From Saprospiraceae bacterium (GTDB lineage: Bacteria; Bacteroidota; Bacteroidia; Chitinophagales; Saprospiraceae), in assembly GCA_019187365.1 (NCBI GenBank), contig JABARE010000038.1, positions 62,001-126,000 of the forward strand: DNA of 64,000 nt, given 5' to 3'. A model generated the notes under the pieces. The model did no database searches, was not told the origin of the DNA, and saw nothing but the letters and a program-made list of their open reading frames with translations. The position numbers and the translations under genes were made by a program. Positions 26,125-36,625 of this stretch are shown one piece after another. The stretch's first letter is position 1. The number at the start of each line of letters is the position of its first letter.

Positions 26125-27030
26125 CAACAGCCTCCTGCGCAATGCGATGATTTTGCAAAGAGGGTTTCTGTTCCATGCGTAGTGGTGATAAATTTCTTCT
26201 TGCGCTCCAAAGCCCCGCATGAAATAGGCGATGCCAGGGTGCATGCTTCCTTCGAAGTCGAGCAAGTAGTGGCTGTTGCTGTGTCGCTCGATCACTGCAT
26301 CTACGATGGCGTGCATGGCGCCTGCTTTTCTGCCGGAAGGCGAAGCAAAAGAAAGGTGATAAGTCAACCGGTTGCCAAATTTGCTAAAAAATGCCCCGGC
26401 AACGACCTGCGATTGGGCATCCCTGGCGAGGCAGAGAATGGCCGCGTTCCGGTCGAGGCATTCCCTCAAAAGGTTTTTCATCATTATGGGTTCCCGGTAG
26501 GTTGAAGGGATACCTGCTTTGCCTAAGTTGAGACAGTTGTCAACAAATCCCTGAACGTCGTGCTGTATTGCAACCGCGATCTGCATTTTCTGTGCACTCC
26601 GCACACTCAGTTTGTGACCCTTATTGTATGCATCGAACAGGAAGGAATGGCTGGTGTTTAGAGGAAGGACAAAATTGGTGCGAACGGTTGTACTTACACC
26701 TGACGGCAACGTGGAGATGCCTTTGCGAAGGCAAATATCTCCACAGGAAAACCAATCGCGAAGTTGGGTCAACAGGGATCCGGCAACTCCTGGAACGGAT
26801 TCCGGTTCCGGAATTTCAATTTTTTGAATAAAGGGTGGCACAATGGGTTTCCAGATGCCCATTCGTTTCGCAAGCGGAATGTACGACGGCCAACGATCGT
26901 TTTCAAACATACATACATGTGTACATACATGCCTGAGATACCAAGCCTGTGAAGTGATTTGATCAGGAATATGGGACGGTAAGTCCTCGATCTCTGCAGT
27001 GCAAATGATTTTTGGTCTGGTCGGCTTCAT
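26116..27030 (-). CDS. FemAB/GNAT-like acyltransferase
   Basis: The C-terminal half of this 304-residue protein has the FemAB/BioF2-like acetyltransferase pattern: RDAQSQVVAGAFFSKFGNRLTYHLSFASPSGRK, HAIVDAVIERH and YLLDFEGSMHPGIAYFMRGFGAQEEIYHHY. This fold transfers aminoacyl or acyl groups, in known cases to peptidoglycan or sugars. The N-terminal ~100 residues hold W-rich segments typical of the family. It is the last gene of a minus-strand run with two giant T9SS proteins. It overlaps the convergent Omp85 gene end by nine bases. Substrate unknown. Confidence 0.8.
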   Translation of the reverse strand: MKPTRPKIICTAEIEDLPSHIPDQITSQAWYLRHVCTHVCMFENDRWPSYIPLAKRMGIWKPIVPPFIQKIEIPEPESVPGVAGSLLTQLRDWFSCGDICLRKGISTLPSGVSTTVRTNFVLPLNTSHSFLFDAYNKGHKLSVRSAQKMQIAVAIQHDVQGFVDNCLNLGKAGIPSTYREPIMMKNLLRECLDRNAAILCLARDAQSQVVAGAFFSKFGNRLTYHLSFASPSGRKAGAMHAIVDAVIERHSNSHYLLDFEGSMHPGIAYFMRGFGAQEEIYHHYAWNRNPLCKIIALRRRLLSK

Positions 27031-27043
27031 CGTCCGGGCAACC

Positions 27044-27682
27044 TCATCTTTTTACGGATAAACTCCATCCATCTCTTACAGGAAGAACAATGGTTTGCCA
27101 TGCCACTGAGTTGTACAGTTGCTGGTTGAAGAGGTGAACGGCTTCCGTTTCAACATCCATGGGTTCGTCGAGCACTTTGCCGTACCACAGCACATTGTCT
27201 GCAACAAGCAGAGCACCTGCGTTCATCCGCGGTTCGACCAGTTTGAGGATAGCCGGATATAGAGCCTTTGCAGCGTCGATGAACACAAAATCCCAATTGC
27301 AGTCGAGTTTGGAAATGCATTCAAGTGCGTCGGCATGGTGCCAAACAATTTTTTCTGCAATGGGATCACCATCCAGGTTGCGCCGGCGGATGTGCTCGAA
27401 ATCATCATTGACTTCAATGGAATGTACTTTACCACCCATGGACAGACCTTCTGCGATGCAGCGGGCACTGTAGCCGGTAAACCCGCCAATGTCGAGCGCC
27501 AGATTCGGGCGAATGAGTTGAGACAAAAAGCTCAACATGCGACCCTGTAATTTGCCTGAAAGCATTTGTGGCGAGGGCGTATTCAGAAAAGTATCCCTTT
27601 CGAGCTGATGAAGAACTTCGCTTTCAGGATGACTCCATTGTTCGCAGTAAGTGTACATTCGACGCAGCGTGCTGGTCTCCAT
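27044..27682 (-). CDS. SAM-dependent O-methyltransferase (caffeoyl-CoA OMT / YrrM type)
   Basis: The 212-residue class I methyltransferase has motif I NLALDIGGFTGYSARCIAEGL. The acidic loop is KVHSIEVNDDF. The metal-binding region of the cation-dependent OMT family is visible as DFVFIDAAKALYPAIL and LLVADNVLWYGKV. Members methylate hydroxyl groups of small aromatic compounds or sugars; the substrate here is unknown. It begins five bases past the end of the second giant surface protein and ends 13 bases before the acyltransferase gene. Confidence 0.9.
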   Translation of the reverse strand: METSTLRRMYTYCEQWSHPESEVLHQLERDTFLNTPSPQMLSGKLQGRMLSFLSQLIRPNLALDIGGFTGYSARCIAEGLSMGGKVHSIEVNDDFEHIRRRNLDGDPIAEKIVWHHADALECISKLDCNWDFVFIDAAKALYPAILKLVEPRMNAGALLVADNVLWYGKVLDEPMDVETEAVHLFNQQLYNSVAWQTIVLPVRDGWSLSVKR

Positions 27683-27686
27683 TGGA

Positions 27687-30600
27687 TCACTCTATGAGAT
27701 GAACGTCACCGGAAAGAACGATGAAACCGTCATCCGTTTTGATCTTTGCGGAGTATAGGTACACACCGGGTAGATTGCGTTTCCCTTTTGTACCCCTTCC
27801 ATTCCATCCCTGGTCCGGCATATTGGCCGCAAATCGCTCGTTTGAAAAGACGAGATTACCCCAGCGGTCGAATATCTGAAATGATTCTATGGTCGCCGCA
27901 TTGGAGTGATCAATGGGATAAAAAGCATCGTTGATGTTGTCTCCGTTGGGAGAAAATGCATTGGGAAAATAGACCTTCACTTCTTTGAGAATGCGAAGGG
28001 TCAAAGCTGCCTCGCTGGTGCAACCGTTCGTATCGGTCACGGTAACGCGGATAACGCCTTCGTAGCTCGCCGTGAGCAGAGGTTCAAGACAATCGCTGCA
28101 GTCCAGTTGATCAGCGGGATCCCAAGATATGCGCCGGACGGCACCAGGATCGGACAAAATGTTGAGTTTGATCTTCCTCGATTCGCCTGCCTTCAATTCA
28201 AGGGATGGCAGCAAATCGATGCGGACGCCTCCTTCCCGGAGGATCTCGAGCGACAAGTCGTAGGTACAGCCATTTGCATCCCTTACAACGATCGGGTGAA
28301 TCCCCGGTGAAAGAGGTAAGACGGTCAGGTCTGTTACGAAGTTCGCCCCACCATCTGCGGAATAAACATAGGGCGCTTTGCCTCCCGTTATGGAATGAAT
28401 TGCGATGTAGCCGGTTTCGCGTTGGCAATTCGCATGTACCGGACTCGCATCGACGAAATGGATCCGTCCGGTGTCAGCTACAACCAATATCGAATCGGTG
28501 GTGCTACAACCCGTGCGCGGATTGATGATCTTGCACACATACAGGCCTGGCTTATCTGTATTGAATTGTGGCAGCGAATAGCTGAATCCATTGGGGCCAT
28601 TCCAGCTCATGGTGAAGCCCTGCAGAGAACTGCCCGCTTTTACCGGAACGCGATCTCGCAGGCAGTTGATGGTGTCGGCAGACAGGCTAAGGTCTGGTTT
28701 TGTTGTATCGGCGACAATGGTCACGGATAGCGACAAACGGCAACCGCTGCTGTTGGTTGCAGTGACCAGGTAATTGCCGGGTATAGCGATGACCGGATTT
28801 TGTTGTGCACTCGAAAATCCCAAAGGCCCGGACCAGTCAAAGACCAGACCGGCATCCGGGGTGTTGAGCCTCAAAGTCAGTTGGTTTCTGCGGCATGTAA
28901 TGGTATCTGGTTCCAGGGTGATTGAAGGAAGGCGCCTGCTGTCGCGCAACAGGAAACTGTCAGAAGACGAACAGCCGTAAGCATCGGTGATCAGAAGTTT
29001 GTACCAACCGGCACGGCTTGTCGCTATGGTATCCGTTGATGCAACCAGGCCACCGGGTCCGGACCATGTAAGGATACCACTACCGGAAGCAGGATCTCTG
29101 GCGATGGCCGCCACGCTGTCGGCACAGGTAATCGAATCGCGGTCATACCACAGCTTAACGAGGGGGGGCGTTGTTTTTTGTCCGATGTAAATGATTTGGC
29201 TGGCCGAACATCCCAGGGAGTCGGTAATTTGTATGGTATACCAACCCGAATCGCTGACGACGGGCCGAAGCTGATCAGAACGGAAACCGTTGGGGCCGTT
29301 CCATTGTACGCTTACCCCTGTGGTGGATGTGCTTGCATTCAATGGAACGGACAATCGACTGCAGGTAATGGTGTCGCCGGAAACCCGCAAGTCTGGGATC
29401 CGGTCTTTTTGAATTACCAAAACAGAGTCTGTAAACGTACAGCCGTTCGTGCCCCAAAGAGTGAAGGTGTATGTTCCACCCAATACGACATCAGAAGACG
29501 GCGATTGAATGGAAAAAACACCCGGACCGACCCATTGCATCCGGATAATGTTGCCAGTGATCATGCCGGCTTGTATTTTTCCGATTTGCTTGCAGGTGAT
29601 GGTATCAGCCTGTAGAAAAGCTCCGGGATGAACCGTGTCGGAAGGAATATTTAGAATGGCTGAATCCGAACATCCGTTAGCTGCAATTACGGTCAGAGTA
29701 TAGATTCCGGAATTTCCAACCTGGATTGACTTCACATTTGATGAAAAGCCACCAGGCCCCGTCCAATGAAACGCTATCGCCGTTGAATCAGTCGCAACCG
29801 TAGGGCTTACGGTTGTTCGGGTACACGTGATGGTATCAGCCTGCAATGCAAGAATGGGCAGACTGCGATCGATAGAAACGTAAACCGAATCTTCATACGA
29901 ACATCCGTTATTTGCTATTGCAACGAGCCTGTGCCAGCCCGGAAGCCCCGAACGGATTTCGCGAACGTTGCTGATAAGACCCGAGGGACCGCTCCATTGG
30001 TAGCTTGTAGCATCGGCGCCTGTGTAGCGAAGCCATGCTGAATCAGTCCGGCAGTTCAGCGTATCTGCTTTGAGGGTAAAAACAGGGCGTACCGTATCGA
30101 TGGCTATGGTTACGCTTGTCTGAGCGCTGCATCCGTTGGGTGCCGTCACCGTAAACGTGTAGTTGCCGGGAAGGCTTGTAGTAATCGAGGTCTGGTCGCG
30201 CAGATCCCCGGAAGGCGTATTCCATAATACGGACACACCCGCTGTCAGGCTGCCTCCGGTCAGGGTTACATCTGGTCGGTTGCAACGCAGGGTGTCAGCC
30301 GGTGAAAGGAAAATATCGGGTACGTCGGCTGATTTAAAAACGATGACGGAATCTATGGCGCGGCAACCATCGGCCGTCATGAGTTCAACATAATACCAGC
30401 CGCTTTCACTGACAACGGGCATCCGCTCGGTGGAGCTGAAATTTCCGGGACCCTTCCAGGAAACAGTTGCAGTAGTGTCTGCAACAAGTCGAAGTTGGAC
30501 AAAAGTGCGATTGCAGGTAAGGGTATCTGCCGAGAGGGCCACAGTAAGGTGGCTGCCTGTAGTCGGAACATAAAAAGAATCCAGCTCCTTGCACCCCAGG

Positions 30601-32108
30601 CTGTCTGTTGTCGTCAAATAATACCAGCCGGTATCGCGCACCACCGCGCGGTCTGAACTGTCTTTTTGATAGCCGCCAGGCCCCTTCCACCGATAGATGG
30701 GTTTTCGTGCAAGGCTGGTTGCCCGCAGTACAGCAGTATCCTTGGAGCAGCCCAGGCTGTCGCCGGAAACTTCCACATAAAGTTCTGTCCGCAAGTCTTC
30801 TATTTCAACCGATGCCGTATTCGTACATCCATAATCGTCGGTCACCTTGACCGTGTACGTTCCAGGTTCCTGTATGTTGAAATTGGTTGCCCTCGTACTG
30901 TAATAACCTCCCGGCCCCGTCCATTCATACGTAGGTGCCTGTGATTTGCTAATGGCTTCGATGCGACCCATGTTATTTTGGCACGTGATGTCTTCTTTTT
31001 TGGTTGAAATATCAGGGGGAGTTACACTGCCTTTCACTTCAATCATTTGCTCGACTTCGCAGCCAAAGGGGCCCGTAATTTTTAAGGTATAGACTCCGGG
31101 AGAATCTATAACGGGAGTCAGCGTGCGGTCCCCACTGAGTATGCGCCCGTTGCGCGTAGTCCACAGGTAGCTGATGCCTGGTCCTGAGCTGGATCCGCTG
31201 GCATCCAGTCTTAAGGGCCTGTTGAAACAATTGATCTCGTCCGGAGGAAGGATATCTGCAAGCAATTCGTACACCGTTACCGTTACTTCGTCTTGTTCCT
31301 CGCAACACTCGCGAACCACGATGTCGTCTATGGCACACATGCTCAAGGGGCCGGTGCCTCCATAGTTGGCAAAACAAATCGTTGCCGATGTGGCAGCAGC
31401 GCTGTTCCAGGTGAAACTGCCACTTGCTTCCAGGCACAGGCCACTGATCGCATCAACCGTGCCGATGAGACTTCCGTTGATCTTTAAACCGATTGAAGGG
31501 GGTGCACTAAAGAGGTAGGGAATGCCAAATAACTTGTAATCTATTTTGTAGTCGGTATTTTGAAAAACGGGAATCGTCTGACACCAGATATTCGACGACG
31601 ACCCGGTAGGTGTGATGACCATAGTAAAAGCTCCGATATTCGGCGTGCACCCAAAGGCTATTGCAATCTGCGGTACGCTCATGACCATGTAGCCTCCCGT
31701 AGAAGCAATGAGGTCGTTTACAGCATTAAAGGGCGTGTACTGGCTGGTTGCGGGATTGATGTTTCCGGTTTCAAAGCCGCCATTGGTGATGCGATTGCCC
31801 GAAACGGCCCGGGCGGTCAGGGTGTAGTTGGTCGTTGATGCGGGGTTGGCGACCGGATTTAGAATGTTGGGATTGCTGAGTCCGTCGGGAGGTTCCCAAC
31901 TATATTGGGTGCTGCCGGAAACACTTGCATTGAGGACCTTTCCCTCGCCAGCACAGATGGTTATATCCGGACCTGCGTTTACGATTATACCACATGAATT
32001 GGGCATTGCATAAACCGGCTTACGGCCTGGCTTTTGCTGTCCCTGTATCGGCGAACTGATAAAGACAAAAGCGCAGCATGCAAAGGCAAATCTTGCTATT
32101 GCACCCAT
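27687..32108 (-). CDS. Giant T9SS-secreted surface protein with 12 Ig/PKD-like units (second of a tandem pair)
   Basis: The protein has 1473 residues. A signal peptide (MGAIARFAFACCAFVFISSPIQGQ) is followed by a PKD-like segment (NAGPDITICAGEGK) and a jelly-roll-like region (TNGGFETGN). Twelve tandem units of about 75-80 residues come next. Each has a cysteine near its start (as in ADTITC), a central W-x-GP-G-F block, and a second cysteine in NGC or LGC. The chain ends with a SprB-like segment and a gliding-motility-type C-terminal sorting domain (VYFPNAFSPNGDNINDAF, IFDRWGNLVF, GVYLYSAKI). The frame is open to 32255, but ATG 32108 gives the signal peptide. A surface adhesin role is inferred. 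Confidence 0.9.
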   Translation of the reverse strand: MGAIARFAFACCAFVFISSPIQGQQKPGRKPVYAMPNSCGIIVNAGPDITICAGEGKVLNASVSGSTQYSWEPPDGLSNPNILNPVANPASTTNYTLTARAVSGNRITNGGFETGNINPATSQYTPFNAVNDLIASTGGYMVMSVPQIAIAFGCTPNIGAFTMVITPTGSSSNIWCQTIPVFQNTDYKIDYKLFGIPYLFSAPPSIGLKINGSLIGTVDAISGLCLEASGSFTWNSAAATSATICFANYGGTGPLSMCAIDDIVVRECCEEQDEVTVTVYELLADILPPDEINCFNRPLRLDASGSSSGPGISYLWTTRNGRILSGDRTLTPVIDSPGVYTLKITGPFGCEVEQMIEVKGSVTPPDISTKKEDITCQNNMGRIEAISKSQAPTYEWTGPGGYYSTRATNFNIQEPGTYTVKVTDDYGCTNTASVEIEDLRTELYVEVSGDSLGCSKDTAVLRATSLARKPIYRWKGPGGYQKDSSDRAVVRDTGWYYLTTTDSLGCKELDSFYVPTTGSHLTVALSADTLTCNRTFVQLRLVADTTATVSWKGPGNFSSTERMPVVSESGWYYVELMTADGCRAIDSVIVFKSADVPDIFLSPADTLRCNRPDVTLTGGSLTAGVSVLWNTPSGDLRDQTSITTSLPGNYTFTVTAPNGCSAQTSVTIAIDTVRPVFTLKADTLNCRTDSAWLRYTGADATSYQWSGPSGLISNVREIRSGLPGWHRLVAIANNGCSYEDSVYVSIDRSLPILALQADTITCTRTTVSPTVATDSTAIAFHWTGPGGFSSNVKSIQVGNSGIYTLTVIAANGCSDSAILNIPSDTVHPGAFLQADTITCKQIGKIQAGMITGNIIRMQWVGPGVFSIQSPSSDVVLGGTYTFTLWGTNGCTFTDSVLVIQKDRIPDLRVSGDTITCSRLSVPLNASTSTTGVSVQWNGPNGFRSDQLRPVVSDSGWYTIQITDSLGCSASQIIYIGQKTTPPLVKLWYDRDSITCADSVAAIARDPASGSGILTWSGPGGLVASTDTIATSRAGWYKLLITDAYGCSSSDSFLLRDSRRLPSITLEPDTITCRRNQLTLRLNTPDAGLVFDWSGPLGFSSAQQNPVIAIPGNYLVTATNSSGCRLSLSVTIVADTTKPDLSLSADTINCLRDRVPVKAGSSLQGFTMSWNGPNGFSYSLPQFNTDKPGLYVCKIINPRTGCSTTDSILVVADTGRIHFVDASPVHANCQRETGYIAIHSITGGKAPYVYSADGGANFVTDLTVLPLSPGIHPIVVRDANGCTYDLSLEILREGGVRIDLLPSLELKAGESRKIKLNILSDPGAVRRISWDPADQLDCSDCLEPLLTASYEGVIRVTVTDTNGCTSEAALTLRILKEVKVYFPNAFSPNGDNINDAFYPIDHSNAATIESFQIFDRWGNLVFSNERFAANMPDQGWNGRGTKGKRNLPGVYLYSAKIKTDDGFIVLSGDVHLIE

Positions 32109-32200
32109 TTTCGAAAAAAACAATGTCAGGGCTTGTAATGCGCGTTCCCTTACCTTCACTTTCAAAGGGATGAACTTTTTACAAACGTCTTCTTTGAAGC

Positions 32201-35200
32201 TCACCGGATGAGCGTTGCGTCTCCTCTTAAGATCCATTTTTCTCCGTTGATCCATTCAATTTCTGCAACATACGTGTAGACACCCGGGTTGCATTTTTCG
32301 CCTTGAAAACTTCCATCCCAACCATGTGCCGGCTGATTGGGAACACCGTCATTGTATCCGAAAACCTGATTGCCCCAGCGGTCAAAGATCTTGAAAAAAT
32401 GAATTTGGGTTACATCGGGATCGCTGCTGTGAATGTATATGTGATCGTTGATCTGGTCTCCGTTTGGGCTGAATGCGTTGGGAACCCATGCACGCGGAGT
32501 TTCGACGCGTATGAGGATGGTTTGGATGGCCAAACAACCGTTCGTATCTACTACGGTAACTTCGTATTCGATGTTTTGCAGAGGGAATGTCTCTGGATCT
32601 TCACAGTCGGAGCAACTCAGGTAAGTTTCGGGACTCCACCGGAAAGAAGCTGCAATGGCAGGATCCGGTAGCACCGTCAGGTCAAGCCGGGTGGATTGGC
32701 CGAGGCGTAAGGTGATTTCAGGTACCAGATCAGTCTGCACGGCAGGAATTTCTGTAATGGCAAAACTTTTCTGGTAGCGGCATCCGGCACTGTCGCGGGC
32801 GAAAAGTACGTGAATGCCAGGAAGAAGTCCTTTGAATTCCGTGGATGATTGCCATTGATCCGGGTCGTCAACGGAAAATTCCATTCCTCCGTGGCCCCCA
32901 AGTGTCTGAAAAACGTTCACACTTCCCGAAATGGCTTTACAAATCGGATTGACTGTTTGTAGCGATACATCGCGGATGAGCAGACTGTCGCGATACACTT
33001 CGTGCCAAAGGAGCGTGCGGCAACCATTGCGAGGCAGGGTTACTTCGAGCTGGTATCGGCCGCCTTCGGAAACGGTGAAACGGTTCCCACGATTAATCTT
33101 CTGTCCTGATGGATCGTACCACTCCAGTTGCGCAGCAGGGTTATCCGACATACCCTCCAGCAATGCCTGGTCGCGGAGACAACCGATGCTGTCGGATCGC
33201 GCAAAAGCATTTGGATGGATGGTGTCAATCTGAACGGTCAGGGACCCTGAGGACGAACATCCGTTAGGTGAAGTGGCCAACGCCTTATAAAGGCCCGGAA
33301 CCGAAGTTTTTAGGGTATCCGCAGCAGACATGGCCTGGCCCGGCCCGGTCCAGGAGTATTGCAGGGCGGGAGTGTTGCTCAGTGCCCGCAGTACAACCGA
33401 GGTCTGAACACAGGTGATGGTATCGTCCGAGACGTGAAGGTCAGGGGCAAGGGTGTCGACGGCCACGAAAACGGAAGAGGCGCTCGCACAATGGTTGTCG
33501 CCCCTTGCTTCGAACATAAAAGTGCCACCGGCTGCACTGCTGATGACATTTGCACTGATTTTTTGCCCATCGGGTGTGGTCCACGTGCCCGTTATGTTTG
33601 CGGGTGTTATGATGGCGGTTAGCTCTGCCTCCAGGTTGCGACAATCGATGGAGTCTGCAAAAAGACTTATTTGTGGCCGAACCGTGTCCTGAGGAATCCA
33701 AATCGTCGCGCTTCCCTCGCAGAAGTTCGCAGAGCGGATGAGGAGCTGGTACCAGCCTCCAAGATTGATCTCCGGTTTAAGGATTGTGCTTGAAAAACTC
33801 TGTGGGCCGGTCCACTCAATCCATGACGTATCCGAACGGGTGTTCACCTCAAGACGGATACGCGTTTTAAGGCAGTTGAGCGAGTCCGCGAGGATGGAAA
33901 ATGCCGGTCTTATGGTATCCTCTGCAACGTCAACCGTCCATTCTGACTGACAGCCTTCCGGGCTTTCGACTGAAAGGGTGTACCTGCCCCCTTGTGAGAC
34001 CTGTGCTGTAGAGTCGGAGCCGACAAATCCTCCGGGGCCTGTCCACCGATAGAGCAGACTGTCGCGGTTGGTAATGGCCCGCAAAAGGGCACTCCGCTTT
34101 ATACAGGTGAGGGTGTCAGGTGATATGTAAAGATCGGGCTTGCGCACATCGCGAAAGACGGTAAGTGTGGCGGAATCTGAACATCCGTTAGCATTGTAGG
34201 CTATCAACCGGTAGTTTCCGGGAACAGAAATATAAGGACCAGCCTCGTCTGAACTAAAGCCTGCAGGACCGGACCAATCGTAATGGATCCCGTTGCCAAT
34301 GACCGATGCCATGAGCTGCACGCTGTCTTTTTTGCAATTGATGGTGTCATTTTGGTAACTGATCAGCGGTCTGGACGTATCGGCATAAATTTCGATCGTA
34401 ATATTTGCGGAGCATCCGTTAGCTAAAGTTGCCGTTACCGAATAAGATCCTGGAAGGTCTGCGCCTGGGCGCTGCAAAGAAGAAGTAAAGCCGTTTGGAC
34501 CGCTCCATGTGTATGCCGCCCCGGGTGGGCCTGAAAGGGAAAGGGTAGTAGTCGTTTTGGCGCAGGTCAGCGTATCGTCAGTCGAATTTAATACGGGCGA
34601 CGTCGTGTCGATGGCTATGGTTACCGAGTCGATGTCCGAACAACCGTTAGCATAGCTGGCTCTTGCCGTGTATATCCCGGGCACATATACAAGCATGCTG
34701 TCGGAAGTGGAGAAGAACCCCCAGGGTCCGGACCATTCTAAGGAAGCGTCACTTCCTGAAACCAGCAGGGCAGACCTCTTGTTGCACCGCAGGGTATCTG
34801 GCTGAAGCATAAGTCGGGGATGGAGGGTGTCGGCATGCACCTCGACCAGAAAGGTGTCGACGCACTGGTTACCCCCTTTGGCAACAAACTGGTAAATTCC
34901 CGGAATGGTCGTCAAAATGTGAGTAGAATCGACAGACACAAAAAAATGGGCCGATGACCAGGTCCAATCGACCAGTGGCCGGTCGGCAACGGCTCGAAGG
35001 TGTGCGGTGTCGGTCAAACAGCTGATCGTATCTGCGTACAATTGAACGACCGGTTTTTGGATGTCTTTGTTCACGCGCAAGGAATCCGTTTTGATGCAGC
35101 CAAAGGGCGTACTCACCCGGAGCACGTACAGTCCGCTGTCGGCGGTTTTGAAGCCATCGGATTTAATATAGAAATTGCCGGGGCCAAACCATTCGAAAAT

Positions 35201-36592
35201 GGACCCGGGAACAGTAGACTCACCCATTAGAAGGGCTGAATCCCGCATACAGTCGATGTTTTCACCAGAGATGCTGATTTTTGGGTTGTCGTCGCGCTCG
35301 ACGACGTGAATCGAGTCAACCGTTTTGCAATTGTATTCATCCGTGATGGTCAGGGTGTAAACCCCGCCGGAAGAGACTACGGCAATCGGATCAGTGGAGG
35401 AATAACCATTCGGCCCCCCCCATTCGTATTGCAGGGGAAAGACCTTGCTCCGGCTGAAGATCGATGCGACCAGCTGGTTGCACCCAATCGTATCTTTTGT
35501 CGTCAACTGCAGATCTGGTGGGCGGATGTTGCCAACTACCGTCACCTGTTCTGTTTTGCAACAATTCGGCAGCGGGGAGCAAATGGTAAGGTAGTAGGTT
35601 CCCGGGCCCTCAACGAAAGGTTGAAGGGTGCGTGAACCGGAAATGATCTTTCCATCTCCGGTTGTCCACATATAGGTCCAGCCCGGGCCGGAAGATGAAC
35701 CTGTGGCGTCGATCTGAACGCGCGGCATGTCGCAGTTCACCGGATCGGGTGGGGCGATCTGGAAGGTGAACTCCTCCACTTCTACCTTCATGGTGTCGCG
35801 GACCTCACAAAACTTGCGAAAGCTGAGGTCGTCGATGGCGAAATCGTTGCCGCCGGTAGCCGTGTTGAGGTTCACAATGCAGATCTCCGCCGTGGTATTG
35901 CCACCGGAATTCCAGATGGCCTCGTATTTTTCCCAGTTGCACACCACACCACTGCTGTTGAATATGGAACCGATGGGGGTGCCGTTGATGGAAAACTGCA
36001 GGATCGGGGGAGAGGAAGAGACGACCGCTGTGACCCACGCTGTGAAGGCGTAATCCATGTCAGGGATGACATTGATGTTCTGGCACCAAACGTTCTGAAG
36101 GCTGGCCGAACCGTTGAGTACCATCATCAAACCGGAGCCACTCGTGTGGTCGCCGCAAGGGGCAAAACCCGCATGGCCGAGCTGCGGGTTGTTGATCACC
36201 GCATAGGTGCCTTCGCAGTCCAGGTACCCCAGGCCATAACAAGAACTGGTACCCGGCATGTAGTCCGTAGTAAAGCCCGTATTTCCCGCTTCAAAATTGC
36301 CATTGGTAATGAGGTTCGTCGTACTGAGTCCCTTGGCGGTGAGGATGTATTCCATCGTGGAAAACACGGTGGCCATGGTCACTGGGGATTTCGGATTGCT
36401 GAGTCCCGTGGGGGGCTCCCAGAAGATGTCCTGTACGTTGCCTCCGGTTACCTTGCCGTTGATGGTAACCTTATCGCCCGGGTTGCAGACTTTGAGGTCG
36501 GGGCCTGCATTCACGGTGAAGTTGCATTGGGCCGGCAAAAAGCCGGACCCTATGATAAAAGGCAAGAGCAAACAGCAAAAAGCAACTTTCAT
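32201..36592 (-). CDS. Giant T9SS-secreted surface protein with 12 Ig/PKD-like units (first of a tandem pair)
   Basis: The 1463-residue protein has the same architecture as its downstream neighbour. A signal peptide (MKVAFCCLLLPFIIGSGFLP) is followed by a PKD-like segment with NAGPDLKVC and a carbohydrate-binding-like region (TNGNFEAGNTGFTTDY). Twelve cysteine-paired Ig-like units follow, then an SprB-like segment (ISGSVNVFQTLGGHGGMEFS). It ends in a type-B T9SS sorting domain (AWVPNAFSPNGDQINDHIYI, IFDRWGNQVFG, NPGVYTYVAEI). ATG 36592 gives the best signal peptide; 36619 would add nine residues. It starts 34 bases past the glycosyltransferase gene. Likely function is adhesion or a cell-surface layer; no enzyme motif is seen. 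Confidence 0.9.
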   Translation of the reverse strand: MKVAFCCLLLPFIIGSGFLPAQCNFTVNAGPDLKVCNPGDKVTINGKVTGGNVQDIFWEPPTGLSNPKSPVTMATVFSTMEYILTAKGLSTTNLITNGNFEAGNTGFTTDYMPGTSSCYGLGYLDCEGTYAVINNPQLGHAGFAPCGDHTSGSGLMMVLNGSASLQNVWCQNINVIPDMDYAFTAWVTAVVSSSPPILQFSINGTPIGSIFNSSGVVCNWEKYEAIWNSGGNTTAEICIVNLNTATGGNDFAIDDLSFRKFCEVRDTMKVEVEEFTFQIAPPDPVNCDMPRVQIDATGSSSGPGWTYMWTTGDGKIISGSRTLQPFVEGPGTYYLTICSPLPNCCKTEQVTVVGNIRPPDLQLTTKDTIGCNQLVASIFSRSKVFPLQYEWGGPNGYSSTDPIAVVSSGGVYTLTITDEYNCKTVDSIHVVERDDNPKISISGENIDCMRDSALLMGESTVPGSIFEWFGPGNFYIKSDGFKTADSGLYVLRVSTPFGCIKTDSLRVNKDIQKPVVQLYADTISCLTDTAHLRAVADRPLVDWTWSSAHFFVSVDSTHILTTIPGIYQFVAKGGNQCVDTFLVEVHADTLHPRLMLQPDTLRCNKRSALLVSGSDASLEWSGPWGFFSTSDSMLVYVPGIYTARASYANGCSDIDSVTIAIDTTSPVLNSTDDTLTCAKTTTTLSLSGPPGAAYTWSGPNGFTSSLQRPGADLPGSYSVTATLANGCSANITIEIYADTSRPLISYQNDTINCKKDSVQLMASVIGNGIHYDWSGPAGFSSDEAGPYISVPGNYRLIAYNANGCSDSATLTVFRDVRKPDLYISPDTLTCIKRSALLRAITNRDSLLYRWTGPGGFVGSDSTAQVSQGGRYTLSVESPEGCQSEWTVDVAEDTIRPAFSILADSLNCLKTRIRLEVNTRSDTSWIEWTGPQSFSSTILKPEINLGGWYQLLIRSANFCEGSATIWIPQDTVRPQISLFADSIDCRNLEAELTAIITPANITGTWTTPDGQKISANVISSAAGGTFMFEARGDNHCASASSVFVAVDTLAPDLHVSDDTITCVQTSVVLRALSNTPALQYSWTGPGQAMSAADTLKTSVPGLYKALATSPNGCSSSGSLTVQIDTIHPNAFARSDSIGCLRDQALLEGMSDNPAAQLEWYDPSGQKINRGNRFTVSEGGRYQLEVTLPRNGCRTLLWHEVYRDSLLIRDVSLQTVNPICKAISGSVNVFQTLGGHGGMEFSVDDPDQWQSSTEFKGLLPGIHVLFARDSAGCRYQKSFAITEIPAVQTDLVPEITLRLGQSTRLDLTVLPDPAIAASFRWSPETYLSCSDCEDPETFPLQNIEYEVTVVDTNGCLAIQTILIRVETPRAWVPNAFSPNGDQINDHIYIHSSDPDVTQIHFFKIFDRWGNQVFGYNDGVPNQPAHGWDGSFQGEKCNPGVYTYVAEIEWINGEKWILRGDATLIR

Positions 36593-36625
36593 GGTGGAGG
36601 TCAAACTCCAAAAGTACAAAAATCC

